64,000 bases of DNA from Ptychodera flava. Lineage: Eukaryota; Hemichordata; Enteropneusta; Ptychoderidae. This document shows, in pieces, positions 1-12,019 of the stretch. The notes beneath the pieces are model-generated. The model saw nothing but the letters and a program-made list of their open reading frames with translations. It had not been told where the DNA came from and ran no database searches. Position 1 is the stretch's first letter; each line of letters starts with the position of its first letter. The position numbers and the translations under genes were made by a program. Location: NCBI RefSeq assembly GCF_041260155.1, contig NC_091930.1, positions 41,818,596 to 41,882,595 of the forward strand, given 5' to 3'.

Positions 1-64
1 CATCCAGTAATTTCCCTCGATTTTCAATGATGTTGTTTACTTTCTTCTTGGATGATCTTTCCTC
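1..64 (-). pseudogene. PARP14: Copy B exon 8, partial at window edge
   Basis: The acceptor gttaccag lies before GGAAAGATCATCCAAGAAGA, which matches GGAGATGTTATTCAGGAAGA of copy A exon 8. After AGTAAACAAC one extra base is needed to recover the frame IIENRGKLLD ([10 protein letters not shown] in A). Without that correction the frame hits TGA. The exon continues beyond position 1. Confidence 0.65.
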
Positions 65-248
65 CTGGTAACATAGAAAGACATGTCTACGTAATTCCAC
101 GCATTTCGTGATATCTTGTTTCTTTGTCTCTTTCTGCCACCTCCTTTATCGTTTGGTTAGTCTTGATATGCAAGTTTTCCTATGAGTGTGTAAATTGTGT
201 GTAATTTTTCTTTTGTGAATAACTCCCTCCGTTACTACAGTCATTCTT

Positions 249-250
<2 letters not shown>

Positions 251-289
<39 letters not shown>

Positions 290-300
290 TCTCTCTCTCC

Positions 301-395
<95 letters not shown>
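251..395. repeat. (CT)n microsatellite in intron 7 of copy B
   Basis: About 145 bp of CT with few interruptions. Confidence 0.97.
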
Positions 396-396
<1 letters not shown>

Positions 397-477
397 GCTC
401 TTTCCATGTCATGATTTTGACATTCGGAGCTGTGTGATAGATTATATGTTATTCCTTAGGTCTTTTGTTGTGTATAC

Positions 478-1734
478 CTGCATCGATGATAGCTTTGGCA
501 ACCCCACCGCCATGGTCCAGCCTATTATTAGCTGGATTCACGATAGCATCGACCCGCATCTTAGTGATATCTCCTTTCATCACAAGTACCCTTGGCCCAG
601 CATACAGGTGAACATGGCAGACAGTGGTAAGACTGGAGTGCAATCTTTGAGGTGCCTCTATTTCCTCTGTAAGACCAGTGCGACCATCCCTACATATTGA
701 AACGTCTATGATGCATCTGTTCTGTTCCTGCACGAAGCGGATGTGTGCTTGACCCCCTTCTTGCTGGAAAAGTCTTGCAATTCCTGGCTCATTCATATAA
801 CGCCTTTCATGGCAGATTGCGTCCAAATACTCCCTGATACTTTTTTCACCGTTGTCAATGTTTTGCTTTGTACCATGTATAATCACCCCAGTAGCACGAG
901 GGTTCTCGTCTTTCTTCTTCTTGATCTCGATACCAGTTTCGGTGAGCTTGCCAAGATCAGCTTTCATATGTTTGAACATAAATTCAACCTTTCCTCCAGC
1001 GACATCGATGAATCTGTCAATGGTTGTATTGCAGTCGATGTATCTTTGTATGTCCGCCGTAGCTCCGTCGACGTGATCGATAAATCCGGTGATTGTCACT
1101 CTGTCAGACTGGCTCGTAAAATATTCGACCGCAACCTCAAACTTCTCTTCTGCCTTGTTCACAAAAACCTGCCAACCAGGTCCGCGCAGACAAGAATGCG
1201 ACTCGCTGGGTACATTCAAGACTCTCTGATGGACATTGGCATATAAGATGTCAGCGGCTGCATGGAGATCATTTTGATTTACAGCGGAGATGGTGATATC
1301 CCCTCCTTGGGAATCATAAACAGCAAGAACGCCACTGTCTTTCAATACATGGGTAAGCTGACTTCGCGCTTTCTCTGAACTCAGAAATGTGGCAAATGGA
1401 GAAGATGGCACTAGTTTGACTTTCACATCAGCAAGGAACTTGTATGCCATGGTTTTGATATGGTCCACGTTTTCCATGTCACCATCTATTCTAACTATTT
1501 CATGATCTATAATAATTTGGCACTGGCGTAATCTTTCTCTGCAATGCTCGGAAAGTCTAAGATAGCAAGCTGCCTGACCTGTAAAGGTGTGAGCGGTATT
1601 ACAGTCGAAGTTTCAGCTTCAACATCAGGGGTATGAGAGTCTGGGATACCTCGTCCTAGGAAGTCATAGAACGATTCCACGTGGACCATTGTGTCACCTA
1701 GCTTATGCGTTTTTACTCAAAACGTTCAATGCAT
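478..1734 (-). pseudogene. PARP14: Copy B exon 7: KH repeats and macrodomain 1 start, frame-disrupted
   Basis: The exon aligns to the 1719-nt exon 7 of copy A but is only 1257 nt. The first ten codons (DALNVLSKNA) run into a stop. Aligning GTTTTGA...CTATGAC in both copies shows 61 bases here against 60 in A. The reading then moves to the frame of FYDFLGRGIPDS and [15 protein letters not shown], and slips once more before IDHE. From [20 protein letters not shown] to the donor at 477 the frame is clean and contains [20 protein letters not shown] and [13 protein letters not shown]. The long clean 3' part suggests recent decay, or two short exons with unrecognised splicing. Confidence 0.8.
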
Positions 1735-2096
1735 CTGCAGAGTCAAAGAACACGAAACAAATACAAGTTAGTTTACATTCTACAAATATGAAACACATAA
1801 GTTACAAAATGTCGTCCTACCACGAGCCCTTAATATCATAGGAAAAGGTCATCCTAGTGGTATACTTTCATTTGTATAACAATGACAAGATGAAACACAG
1901 AAACAAACAAAAAAAACAATCAATACCGGGTTCTTGTCGAGTGTCCATATTGATTAACTGCACCAACCAACTTCTTTGGACGTCATGGCAAAACAGAGAA
2001 TGATTGATCGAAATCATTATTTATCTTTGTTGTTAAGTAAACACCAAAATCATTCCATACATATGAACATTAGACAATTCATTGAGACTCACTCAC

Positions 2097-2333
2097 CCAT
2101 AAAGTTCTTGAAGTACACGAGGGCAGAGGCGTTCTCCTTATTAAGTTCTACACGTTCTACCTCACCTCCTCCACTCCCTTTACTCTCAAAGTAAAACGAA
2201 AGTAGTGGCTCAGTCGTCGTCTCCTCTGCAAGGTTGCTCACCATAACACAATTCGAATGACGAACAGTTTCACAGGACAATCTGGCATTTCGGAATGGCT
2301 TTTGTTCAATCTTCTGCTTTAGTTTTTCAAAGT
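2097..2333 (-). CDS. PARP14: Copy B exon 6 (RRM-like)
   Basis: The exon is 237 nt against 240 in copy A. It encodes DFEKLKQKIEQKPF, CVMVSNLAEETTTEPLLSFY and ALVYFKNFM. Acceptor aattccag and donor gtgagt are intact, phase 1. Confidence 0.82.
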
Positions 2334-3102
2334 CTGGAATTGAAAAAAATGAAGAATGACCTTTTACAGGCTAGTGTTATGAAACTAACAGAACAATAAC
2401 GCAACTATTCCGAAATAAATAAGGATATTTTATAGTCCTGTGTACAGTACTGAAATGAACCTAAGCAACGTCAAGTGGCAGTGTCCATGACCATGTGCTC
2501 CATTTTGATCAGTGGAATTGCTTAAGCAAAAATAATGAACGTATCCGACTAGAAGATTTAGAAATCGAGACATTTGGGCATAATATGAAAGCAAATCAAA
2601 CCATTAACTTCCACGTTCACATATTTTATTTAATTTAGATTGAAACCAAAGCATAAGTGCAAAAATTATTGTCATTAATTACAAAATGCAAATTATGCGT
2701 TTTTGTATGAAATAAAGCTCTGCTGTAACAATATACTAGGACCTATGAGTCTAACTCTGTTTAGTAAACGCTTTTTAAGGAGACTGAAATTTTTTGCAAG
2801 CAAATGACATAATATTATGAAAATTTCCATCTCGCATATGCTTTATGTACTTTTGAACAAAACAGAGTATGGCAATCCTTTACAACCTGTGTAACAAATA
2901 CCACCAAGACCAAAAATTGTAAACTACCCCATTGTGAACTTTTCAAAGAACGTCGTCAAATGATTGCCCAAAATACATTGTATGATGATTTAACATTAAC
3001 TTGAACAAACCTGCATGTGGCCATCTCTGTATGACATTTTGTGTTTGCCAGCAAACCTTTCAGGAAAAATGCTACTTCGGTCACAAGAACAAGAAAACCT
3101 AC

Positions 3103-3357
3103 CATGGATCTTAGTCGGATAAGTCACCATTGCATTTTCGTATCCTTCCGCGTATTTTAACGCCGGGCCTTGTTTGCCTGTGCAATTCTCAAGGTATAAC
3201 AGCAGCTCGTACTCTGCCTTGTTAGTTCCGGGAGGTAATCCACTAAGAAGAAAACTCGTCTTGTTGATTGGTGCTCTTCGGCATGGTGTTACCTTTCTCA
3301 CAAATAATATAGCATCGTCTACCTTGTGGACTCGTCCGTCCAAGACCCTATCCGCGT
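3103..3357 (-). CDS. PARP14: Copy B exon 5 (RRM-like)
   Basis: The exon is 255 nt, the same length as exon 5 of copy A, with the same phases. It encodes [32 protein letters not shown] and [13 protein letters not shown]. No frame damage is seen in this exon. Confidence 0.83.
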
Positions 3358-3855
3358 CTGTATTTATGACAGAGGGAATGAAAAATAAACCTAGCATCTT
3401 CATTTGGTTTTAAAATACTATCAGCGTTATCAGTTCACAATTTAATTTTTAGTGTTAATTTGTTCTTCTTGCTCTGGTTAAACTGATAACAGAAGCCCTA
3501 TAACTCGACGTAATTTGGCTAATACTTGTCTATGTTCACATTATATCTGTGTACTTAGAAACTCTTTTATAAAATTGGTGACAGACCCATCGCTAGCAAA
3601 CACGATCATAAGTCGCTTAACAATCGCTCAATGTAATTGGCTCAAGCATTTCAATATTTTGTTTTATATCTAACCTTAACACCACCCTAACCCCCAGCAT
3701 GAGGCAAGTGCGATTGCCATCACTGTCAATCCAAGAGCTGCTGCAGTTAGACTTTTTTGCTTAATAGTTCTCTCTGTTGAACCCTAAGGTTGACACCTGC
3801 ATTCCTTACAACCTTATGCAATGAATGATTGACCGCCACCTTTTCCTGAGTGATG

Positions 3856-4146
<291 letters not shown>

Positions 4147-4535
4147 ATTTAATTTCTATTTCCATAGGCATATTGTCTGAGATGAGTTAATCTATTTCAA
4201 ATTGTTCCTTATATCTTGGAGTAATAATACCCTTCTACTTATGGGGTGATAATAAGTGCGTTCAAAAGACAAACGCACACAAAAGGTCACTTCATTCTAC
4301 TCCTACAGTGGAATTTATCCTTCCACCAATGGGGTTATTATATAGTCGAGTCTTGAAAAGATATAGAAACGATCATACTACTGTTACTTTTTCCATTTAA
4401 GGTGCACCTAACAGTGGTGAAATCCACGAATAGTAAAATGTCCACGATCAAGTCATAATAATACAAGATGAGGACTTAATATTGTGTGCCATACTATGAA
4501 CTTATCATGGCTAGCCAAGTTTCTTGTATGCTCAC

Positions 4536-4724
4536 CTCGTAAATGTTTAAAGGTTACATGCAAGCGGCCATTCGTCTTTTTAGTTTCCAGTATTTTACCA
4601 CCACCCGAGACATCCCTGTTGGCAAAGTACAGTTTTAAATGCTCCATACTCGTCTGTGACTTGAAGCCTGTGACTTCTATGGTAGTTTGTTGGGACATCG
4701 CCTCGTCATCACTTGTATCGTGTC
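4536..4724 (-). CDS. PARP14: Copy B exon 4 (RRM-like)
   Basis: The exon is 189 nt, the same length as exon 4 of copy A. It encodes [20 protein letters not shown] and VSGGGKILETKKTNGRLHVT, nearly colinear with A. The acceptor (gtgaaaacag) and donor (gtgagc) are intact and the phase is 1 on both sides. Confidence 0.82.
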
Positions 4725-5030
4725 CTGTTTTCACAAACAAAGAACTCGCCAGGTAAAATATCACACAAATGGTAAACCTGCTTGGAAGGACAAGGTGATA
4801 TACTTGCTGATTACGGCGTCATTGAAAATTGTCACTTCAGTTTATTATACGAAATGTGTGAGTGGAATGAAGCAACGCAAATATAAAGAGCTCCTTCATG
4901 ACGTGCTAATTGATGAACACCATTGATTTTCATCTTCGAGCAAGTCTTCTTTCTAAAATATGGTATCGGCCTCGTACCCTATAAACGGTAGCAAAGCATT
5001 AGAAAGTTTAAAATATGATCACCAACAAAC

Positions 5031-5205
5031 CTTCTCCGTCGTTATCGTACAAAAGTTCACCTTTTGAAGAAACGACGTCTTCATCCATTTTGGATGGCGT
5101 GCGCGACTGTGGGCAAGACTTGTTTCTCGCTAGCGTAGGGTAGTGGCGTCCATCCTGCTTGTCTTCAATTTCGTTCTGCGACTGAAGACTGCTTCCCAAG
5201 TGCTC
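5031..5205 (-). CDS. PARP14: Copy B exon 3 (polar linker)
   Basis: The acceptor cttcaacag precedes EHLGSSLQSQNEIEDKQDGR and the exon ends LLYDNDGE at a gtttgt donor, phase 1. It matches the end of copy A exon 3 (CPQSRTPS against CPQTRSSS) but is 58 codons against 134, so most of the Ser-rich linker is absent. Confidence 0.72.
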
Positions 5206-5603
5206 CTGTTGAAGTAGCACACATTAAAGTCGGTTTTGTAAAGGCTTACATCACAGTATGATACTGTTGGAGATCATTCAAATTTGTGATGGCATTTCCC
5301 ATTTTTTCAGTATAGTGTACAATATATCACCATGGTGCATGGCAAATCAGCATTGATATGATTTTAAACAGATTTTAGTTCTATAACATCTGTGATATAC
5401 ATATAAATTACTTTAGTCTTAAAGGTGAAGTTGCCATTTTATAACGCTTACAATTCAACTAACATAGAACAAGTAACTGAGTTCTGATTATAGATTAAGA
5501 AACCATTTGCTGAGTCATTGTGAAGTGAAATTGGTCTGGGAATATCCGGGAAAAAGCTGAGAAAGTATTTTCTTTCTATCTAAGCAATACTGTACCCCCT
5601 TTA

Positions 5604-5700
5604 GGTCCATAATGGACAAAAGCAAACTTTTCACGGCATAAAGTAAGAGGCGAAGCCGAATAAAATATGGAGTGCAAAGTTTGCTTGAGTCCATTATAGG
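5604..5700. repeat. Small inverted-repeat element (MITE-like)
   Basis: TCCATAATGGACAAAAGCAA at 5606-5625 and TTGCTTGAGTCCATTATAGG at 5681-5700 are inverted copies around a roughly 50-bp middle. A related layout (CCCATAATGGATGATGAAAG ... AGTTTGCTTGATTCCA) occurs at about 47330-47420 in copy A. Confidence 0.55.
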
Positions 5701-7238
5701 CAGGGAGGGGATCCATTATTGCTATTATTTTACAGTTTTGGCATTACCAGTGAATTTGCAGGTGTAGAAAACTAATAAAAAAGGAAATGTAAACTGAGTT
5801 TGAAACAATTGAGCATCGTCCGGCATTAGCGGCCCTGAATCTGTATACTGTATACATTTACTCTGTACTGCACTGGACACGCACGTTCAACACAAAAAAT
5901 GAGCGGTACCCAGTAGGTTCTTTCATGGCTCGATTTGGAAATACAAAACGATGTATTTTTGAAGGAAATGACAATGAATTGCATCCCTACCGCTATATCG
6001 AACTTGAAACATCAACTTGCAATATGATGACATTCAAAAAGCTGAAACGCGCTGAAATGCCAGGCACAAAGAAGACGGGGTGCATTATAATAACGGTAAA
6101 CTTATCATGTACAAGTAGTCATGAGGTAACCTCTTTCAGCAGGTAACTTCTCAGCTGACAATACTAGATCTACTTCTCAGGGCAAACTACATTGTTGTGT
6201 GGTGGTCTCACAAATGGAACAATTTTATTATGGAACTCTCTCCACTGAGCTAGACTCAATCCACAAGGTGGCAACAAAGATGGCTTGACTTGTGGTGATG
6301 GAGACATTTTAAAATTTCTCTAAACACGATCTGCAGTGCTCATCATCTGTGACCAGTTTTCTCACATACGCAACACTAGATTATCCTTGGTAAATCGAAA
6401 ATAAATTAAGTCTATAGGGTTTCAAACACTGTGGGGAAAAAACTTATCCATAGATACCACGTGAATTTACATGATTATGGACTTATAAATAGAACTCTGG
6501 CTTGCATAATATATTACTTACTCTACCCTTGAACTTCTTGATAAAATATCTACCAGCTGCACAACTGTGTAATTATAACTTCTAGGATAAAAACGGCGTA
6601 TTTCACCGAAACAATAATCACAGATACACTTTTGGTATTGATAAGATTTTTGGTCGAGTCACTTAAAAAAGGAAAACAGTCGCCTTTTTCGTTACTGTCA
6701 GAAGTACCAACACAGGAACATTACAATATAATCAATGTATCAGTGAAAATAACGAGTCATTGTTGTTGACCAATTAGGTGTCAATATTTTGTGCGACTAG
6801 GTGCTAAGAAATGACAATGAATCTAATCATGTAAGTTAGCCCTATATATCATGTATAAGCTTAAGGCCCTTGTTTTATTTTGCCCAGCACAATTATCTGC
6901 ATGGCGATGGCAACCATCCTTTCTCAAACCATGCTCTTCAAAATAATTATGAAGCATGCTTGCAACATTATTTGCAGCACCATGAGCATGTCACGTCTCG
7001 TTATCGACACCAATGGTCTATGACTCATTAAACAAATACTCCATTTGTCATGGGAGACCATCATTACATATACCAAAGCAATTTAAACGGAGTAAATTAA
7101 GAACATAAAGTTGACTGACAAGACGAGATTGATGTGGTAAGAAAAAAAAAACTGAGCAAAATCAAAATTATATTATATCATGCTACCATGCGCCATTCTG
7201 ATTGGATGAGAGCTGCACTCCACCGATGCTAAAATACT

Positions 7239-7266
7239 GTTTTAGCACTGATAGCAGTGCTAAAAC
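7239..7266. repeat. Perfect 12-bp hairpin with 4-base loop
   Basis: GTTTTAGCACTG-ATAG-CAGTGCTAAAAC, in the long intron 2 of copy B. No T-run follows and there is no sign of a terminator function. Confidence 0.75.
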
Positions 7267-8313
7267 GAGCCCCTAAACCAGCATTTTCGAAAATTGTCCG
7301 GTCGGTGTATTTGAACGTAAATCATAGACCCTCGAGAAAGACCGAAACAGTCCACTTTGTTTCAAAGACCGAAGACCGAATTTTGATACAAAGATAAAGT
7401 ATGGGTCTGTAACTCACCTCTTGGTGTAAATAAGTTGGGATCGATGATGAAAGACATCTCTGAAGCAGCACGTTTGGGGTGTGATGCACACAAATATTAG
7501 GGCGACAGTGCACCGTGCACTTTGCTTGATATTTCGGGAATCGAGACGCAATGTATCGTACCGCTCTTTAAAATGAAGATAGTATTCGTTCATACACAAA
7601 TAAATTGACACTTCCACACAGTAACAGTGTGTCAGATATTCTTTACCAAAGTTTGGGCTATAACAGATCGGGATGTCCTAACGATGTAGACCAAGAAGTT
7701 CAAAATAACAATGGGATGACTCCTGGCGATTGCGACGATATTTGACATCAAATGCAACGGCAGTGTCAGCGTCCAGCTCTCCCTGCATCGGGCAACACAC
7801 TCAGAATCTGCACAACTGTTCATCACAGTTTCAGTCATCGCACGTCTGGATTATTTTAAAACTGCTTGTTTTCTGGTACAATTAACGTCCAAATTATCCA
7901 TCAAAAATAGATCCTGTAACTTCACTGTGCCACCACTGAATGTTGCGACGGTGGTACAGAATGAGACAAATCTATTTTCAGTATGCCAAAAATGCCAGGA
8001 CTATTGTTCTTAATGTAAATTTACGAAAAAAATTGTTACTTTTTTCTTTTGATTTGAACTCTTGACCCATTTTCTGTGTGAGTGCAGCAGGTATTTTTGC
8101 AAGTATCGTTCGTGTTGCATGCGAATAAAATGCAATGTCGATATGGACGTAATGCGTATTTATCGTAGGATATTGTTTGCCTGTACGGAATCCCAACTTA
8201 TAAAAATGCTCGGTCTCGGGCGCAGAATTTCCGACGTTCGATCTCTCAGACGTCCGTTTTCTGCATTTGGCGCTTAGAGTTATGAAAATACCCAAGTAAG
8301 ACAACAAGTACAC

Positions 8314-8375
8314 GGTACAATTCGCTCCATATAGCACTCGCCTATCGGCTCGTGCTATATGTCGCGCATTGTACC
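8314..8375. repeat. Long imperfect hairpin
   Basis: GGTACAAT and CATATAGCAC on the left pair with GTGCTATATG and ATTGTACC on the right around CGCCTATCGGC. It lies between exons 2 and 3 of copy B and may be a MITE end or solitary remnant. Confidence 0.65.
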
Positions 8376-9112
8376 AAAATCTCGTGTATACCCTCCTGCG
8401 GCGGGGGTTATTGCTTAAATATAATGTACAGGATGTAAATCATTTGAATAAGGACAATAAGGTGGTAACAGCACAGTGCCGCTAACGTCCGCATCGAAGC
8501 ATTTCTCATGAGAGCCTCAACTGATGATCTGTCCAGGTCTTCACCTTCCTTGTCATGGTGCTCTTCATCTCCAGTAGCATTTGGCTGTACCCTGAGAGTA
8601 GTGTCTTGCAAGTTCCGACTGCGCTATCCCAGTTTATGGCTCGTTATCATAACTGTTGTAATCAAGTGATCGTCCGGGACACTGGTGATGACGATCTGAC
8701 GAATTCTCACAGATGTCAGCGAGGGAAACTTGAGAATTCAATCGTCAATCCGGCGGACTAAAAGTTTCAGCGAGCTCATCTTGCCTTTCTTACAGCAAGG
8801 TACGCAAATAGAAATGATTTAGACATCGACCAGTACGCGGAAGGCCACAATAACACCATTCACACAGACAAAGGTGTGTATGAATTACCTGGATACCAAT
8901 GTTAACAAACAAAACACAACATATGATATGACCTTACTAAGGTCAAGTATTGAAATATTGTAGAAGTGGCGTGACTGATTCATATTTGGATGGACGACTA
9001 TTTGATTTGGCTTTCCATCATTCATCTTACTGGGTTTCAACTTTAACCTAATGCCTTTTTGCACAGCGGACTTTGCAAGTGTACCCTTTTTGTCACATTT
9101 TGTTCGCTGCAG

Positions 9113-9566
9113 TGAATTTCCACATCAATTTTTCAGGTCAAGATTGGACAAATTGTTAACGCTCTTCAGACTACGCTATGCACCAGTCCCGTCTTTGACT
9201 CCCCCTTTTGCCTACTTGTCAATCGTGACAGCACGTTAGAACAACATTGTATATAATTTCAACTCACCCGCTCAGTTGCTTTTCTGTACGACTGTTCTGC
9301 AAAAGTTGAATTCGTCGGGACGATGTCAGAGTCCTGAGGTGAATTTCCACATCAATTTTTCAGGTCAAGATTGGACAAATTGTTAACGCTCTTCAGACTA
9401 CGCTATGCACCAGTCCCGTCTTTGACTCCCCCTTTTGCCTACTTGTCAATCGTGACAGCACGTTAGAACAACATTGTATATAATTTCAACTCACCCGCTC
9501 AGTTGCTTTTCTGTACGACTGTTCTGCAAAAGTTGAATTCGTCGGGACGATGTCAGAGTCCTGAGG
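9113..9566. repeat. Perfect 227-bp tandem duplication
   Basis: Bases 9113-9339 and 9340-9566 appear identical at every position compared. The unit contains the end of copy B exon 2, its splice donor and about 155 bp of intron. The lack of divergence points to a very recent event, or to an assembly duplication. Confidence 0.93.
9268..9333 (-). CDS. Possible duplicated exon 2' of copy B
   Basis: This is an exact copy of the 3' 66 bases (22 codons, DSDIVPTNSTFAEQSYRKAT...) of copy B exon 2, made by a 227-bp tandem duplication. The duplication joint places cacctcag directly before GAC. The copy therefore has an AG acceptor, the original gtgagt donor, and phase 0 at both ends. It could be spliced in without a frame change. 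Use as an exon is inference; no transcript is available. Confidence 0.4.
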
Positions 9567-9655
9567 GAAAGTTTCCAGCATTAACCTCACTTTCTTGCCT
9601 TTGATTAATATATCGTAGTCACTGCCGTCCGATGGCAACTTTGATTGAACAGCCT
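9495..9655 (-). CDS. PARP14: Copy B exon 2
   Basis: The acceptor (cgaacag) precedes AVQSKLPSDGSDYDILIKG, matching [19 protein letters not shown] of copy A exon 2. The exon ends KATER at a gtgagt donor, phase 0. It is 161 nt against 131 nt in A. Its last 66 bases are repeated exactly in the next 227-bp repeat copy. Confidence 0.75.
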
Positions 9656-9809
9656 CTGTTCGAAATTAAAATATTGTCTATGAATGTTTTTTATTAGGTT
9701 TCGAAAGGTATGACAATACATGAACTGGAGTTGTAAGCATTGTCCTCCCTGTAAAATTAAAACAGCAGCTTCAATATGTATGTATATTGCTACGTATGTA
9801 TGTAGTTAC

Positions 9810-9954
9810 GTATGTATGTATGTATGTATGTATGTATGTATGTATGTATGTATGTATGTATGTATGTATGTATGTATGTATGTATGTATGTATGTATGTA
9901 TGTATGTATGTATGTATGTATGTATGTATGTATGTATGTATGTATGTATGTATG
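9810..9954. repeat. (TATG)n microsatellite
   Basis: About 36 uninterrupted units of TATG. Tyr-Val-Cys-Met frames across it are artefacts. Confidence 0.97.
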
Positions 9955-10122
9955 TACGTACGTACACAGATAGGAAACTGTTCACAATTTATCACCAAGT
10001 TTCAAAGAGGTGTATATATGTATATGTATATGTATATATATATGTATGTATGTACGTACGTACACAGATAGGAAACTGTTCACAATTTATCACCAAGTTT
10101 CAAAGAGGTGTATATATGTATA
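9953..10122. repeat. Tandem duplication of a 99-bp block next to a microsatellite
   Basis: GTACACAGATAGGAAACTGT and the following 50 bases occur at about 9962 and again at about 10061, each flanked by GTAC/ATGT repeats. Confidence 0.85.
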
Positions 10123-10203
10123 TGTGCTCGTATCAATACCTGATCATGTATGTGCCTGTACTTGATTAGGCTGTAGTTTTTGAAAGTGCAAGTTTGAACA
10201 AGA

Positions 10204-10205
<2 letters not shown>

Positions 10206-10284
<79 letters not shown>
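10206..10284. repeat. (TA)n microsatellite
   Basis: About 79 bp of TA in intron 1 of copy B. Confidence 0.97.
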
Positions 10285-10292
<8 letters not shown>

Positions 10293-11148
10293 ATATATAC
10301 GTTGTTGGAAGTGATTATTTGTAAGTTTTAAGTATTTTTCGAAAAGTCAAATGTCAAATGAGATATTATATGTCAATTAAGGTACATATTATTGATATGT
10401 TGTCGCACGAGGGGCAGAGTCAAGGTTTTTTGTCCTTAAAAATCTAGGGTCAAACCCTTTTACACCCCATCCCAGTATTTTTTGTCAAGTCCTTTATTGT
10501 GATTCTTACTTTCAGACTTTTTTGTACTCTCCACAGAATGTTGAAATAAAAACTTTAAGCTTCTCAACTCAGCTCCACATTGCATTTATACTTTATACAA
10601 ATAAATATATGTCTGTAGTACAGTCAAAATGTTACCAATGGCAGCGCATTTTACAATGATATAAACTGTGTTGACGAGGCAAATAGTGTGCTTTCGAACA
10701 CGCCTTCGTTAGTTAAACAAGAACTTACGCTTTACACAATATAAACATATATAATAAAACGAGCGATCAAAATTTACAACTTGAGTCTGGCCCTTGACAA
10801 CGTAAAGCATATAAAATAAATCTTGCCGAATATCTTTAATACGTGACAAAAAGTTCTCTAGCTATGTTTTTGTAAATATTTGGAAAATCCTCCTGACTGC
10901 GAATTAAGTTGCAAAGTTTACCTTGATGAAAATAAATGCTTCTACGGCAAAAGTTCTGCTCAGCCGCTGCACATGGGTAATTTGAAACATTGAATATGGT
11001 GTTTTATTCGGAACATCAACAGAGCGGTCAGTCTTTTGCGATCGAAATGAATACGATAACATACCAAAACGTATCCAGCATTTGTAGTATTACCGAGCTA
11101 ATCATAACAGAAAAACACTGTCTCAATTCGGAGAAATTTTGACGTTTA

Positions 11149-11477
11149 AGGCAGTAAGCGCCTCGAAAGTGAAACAATTTAACCTTTTAGCAATGAATCT
11201 TTCAAATGTTCATTTGAACAACCAAGAATAAAAATCGGGATCACCATGCAAATTTTGGTACTAGAGAAACTAATAACCTGTTTACCGATATGTAGAATTC
11301 GAAATGGCCGGCATCAATTCTCTTTGGAGAAAAATAAAGTTCGAATTTCAAAAATATAAGCAAGTGAAATATTTTCTTACACAAGGACCTTTAAAACGAC
11401 CTCCAACAAGTGGTATATCAGAAAAGAATTGTAAAAGTTTGACAGTCCGAATATCTGTCCCTGAGGCGCGTTCTACC
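11149..11477. mobile_element. Short MITE with GGTAGAACGCGCCTC-type ends, copy M1
   Basis: The start AGGCAGTAAGCGCCTCGAAA and the reverse complement of the end GGTAGAACGCGCCTCAGGG form inverted termini. TTA lies outside both ends (11146-11148 and 11478-11480). It is 329 bp, in intron 1 of copy B. The start carries GAAAGTGAAA, an IRF/ISRE-like core. Confidence 0.7.
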
Positions 11478-11480
11478 TTA

Positions 11481-11794
11481 GGGTAGTAAGCGCCCCAAAA
11501 GTGAAAGACTTAACTGATGCTCAACCTTTCCTGAATGAAACTTTCAACGGTTGTCTAACCAAATCAACGATAAAAATTAGAGGTTAAGTTGTTCAAAGTT
11601 TGAAACAAGCGAAACAAAACCCGACATTTTGCGATATTTGGCATTTAAATGGCGGCCAACACCATGTTCTTAACATTTTGGATTTTCGAAAAAAAGAAGG
11701 CGGTAAAAGTTTATATTTCTCCAAGAGCTTTAAAATGAGCCCCCACAAGCGGTAGATCAGAAAAGAATTGTAGATATTTGGCTATCTGTCCACC
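11481..11794. mobile_element. Short MITE of the same family, copy M2, next to M1
   Basis: It shares the TTA at 11478-11480 with M1 and is followed by TTA at 11795-11797. It starts GGGTAGTAAGCGCC and shares the internal CCCACAAGCGGTAGATCAG and AAAGAATTGTAGA blocks with other copies. Its right end is about 20 bp from the exon 1 donor of copy B. Confidence 0.68.
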
Positions 11795-11814
11795 TTAAGG
11801 GCATTTCTGCTTAC

Positions 11815-12019
11815 CTTTCGAGCCATCGAATTCAACAATGAATATCCGTTGTTCAGTCTTATCGTCAGAAGGCAAGACGTGAGGTTTCACTGATTCGACC
11901 TCCACTTCAGACTTCATCAGTAGATTTTGGAAGAAGAGTTCGATCTTCGTCTTCGCTGTCTCATAATCGATACAGCCAGGTATACCGTGGACAAGATAAG
12001 ACGTTTTTGGTGTGGCCAT
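11815..12019 (-). CDS. PARP14: Copy B exon 1 (N-terminal RRM-like)
   Basis: The exon runs from ATG at 12017-12019 (MATPKTSYLVHGIPG) to a gtaagc donor after a phase-1 G at 11815. It aligns along its length to exon 1 of copy A ([30 protein letters not shown]). An upstream in-frame ATG would add about 25 residues, but it is not shared with A and is not favoured. The intron begins only 20 bases before the end of a short transposon copy (11481-11794). Confidence 0.8.

Noticed and set aside
8408-8611. Possible extra exon of copy B (LQDTTLRVQPNATGDEEHHD)
   Set aside because: The acidic frame looks plausible and lies in the right place, but copy A has no counterpart and the donor would be a weak gttagc.
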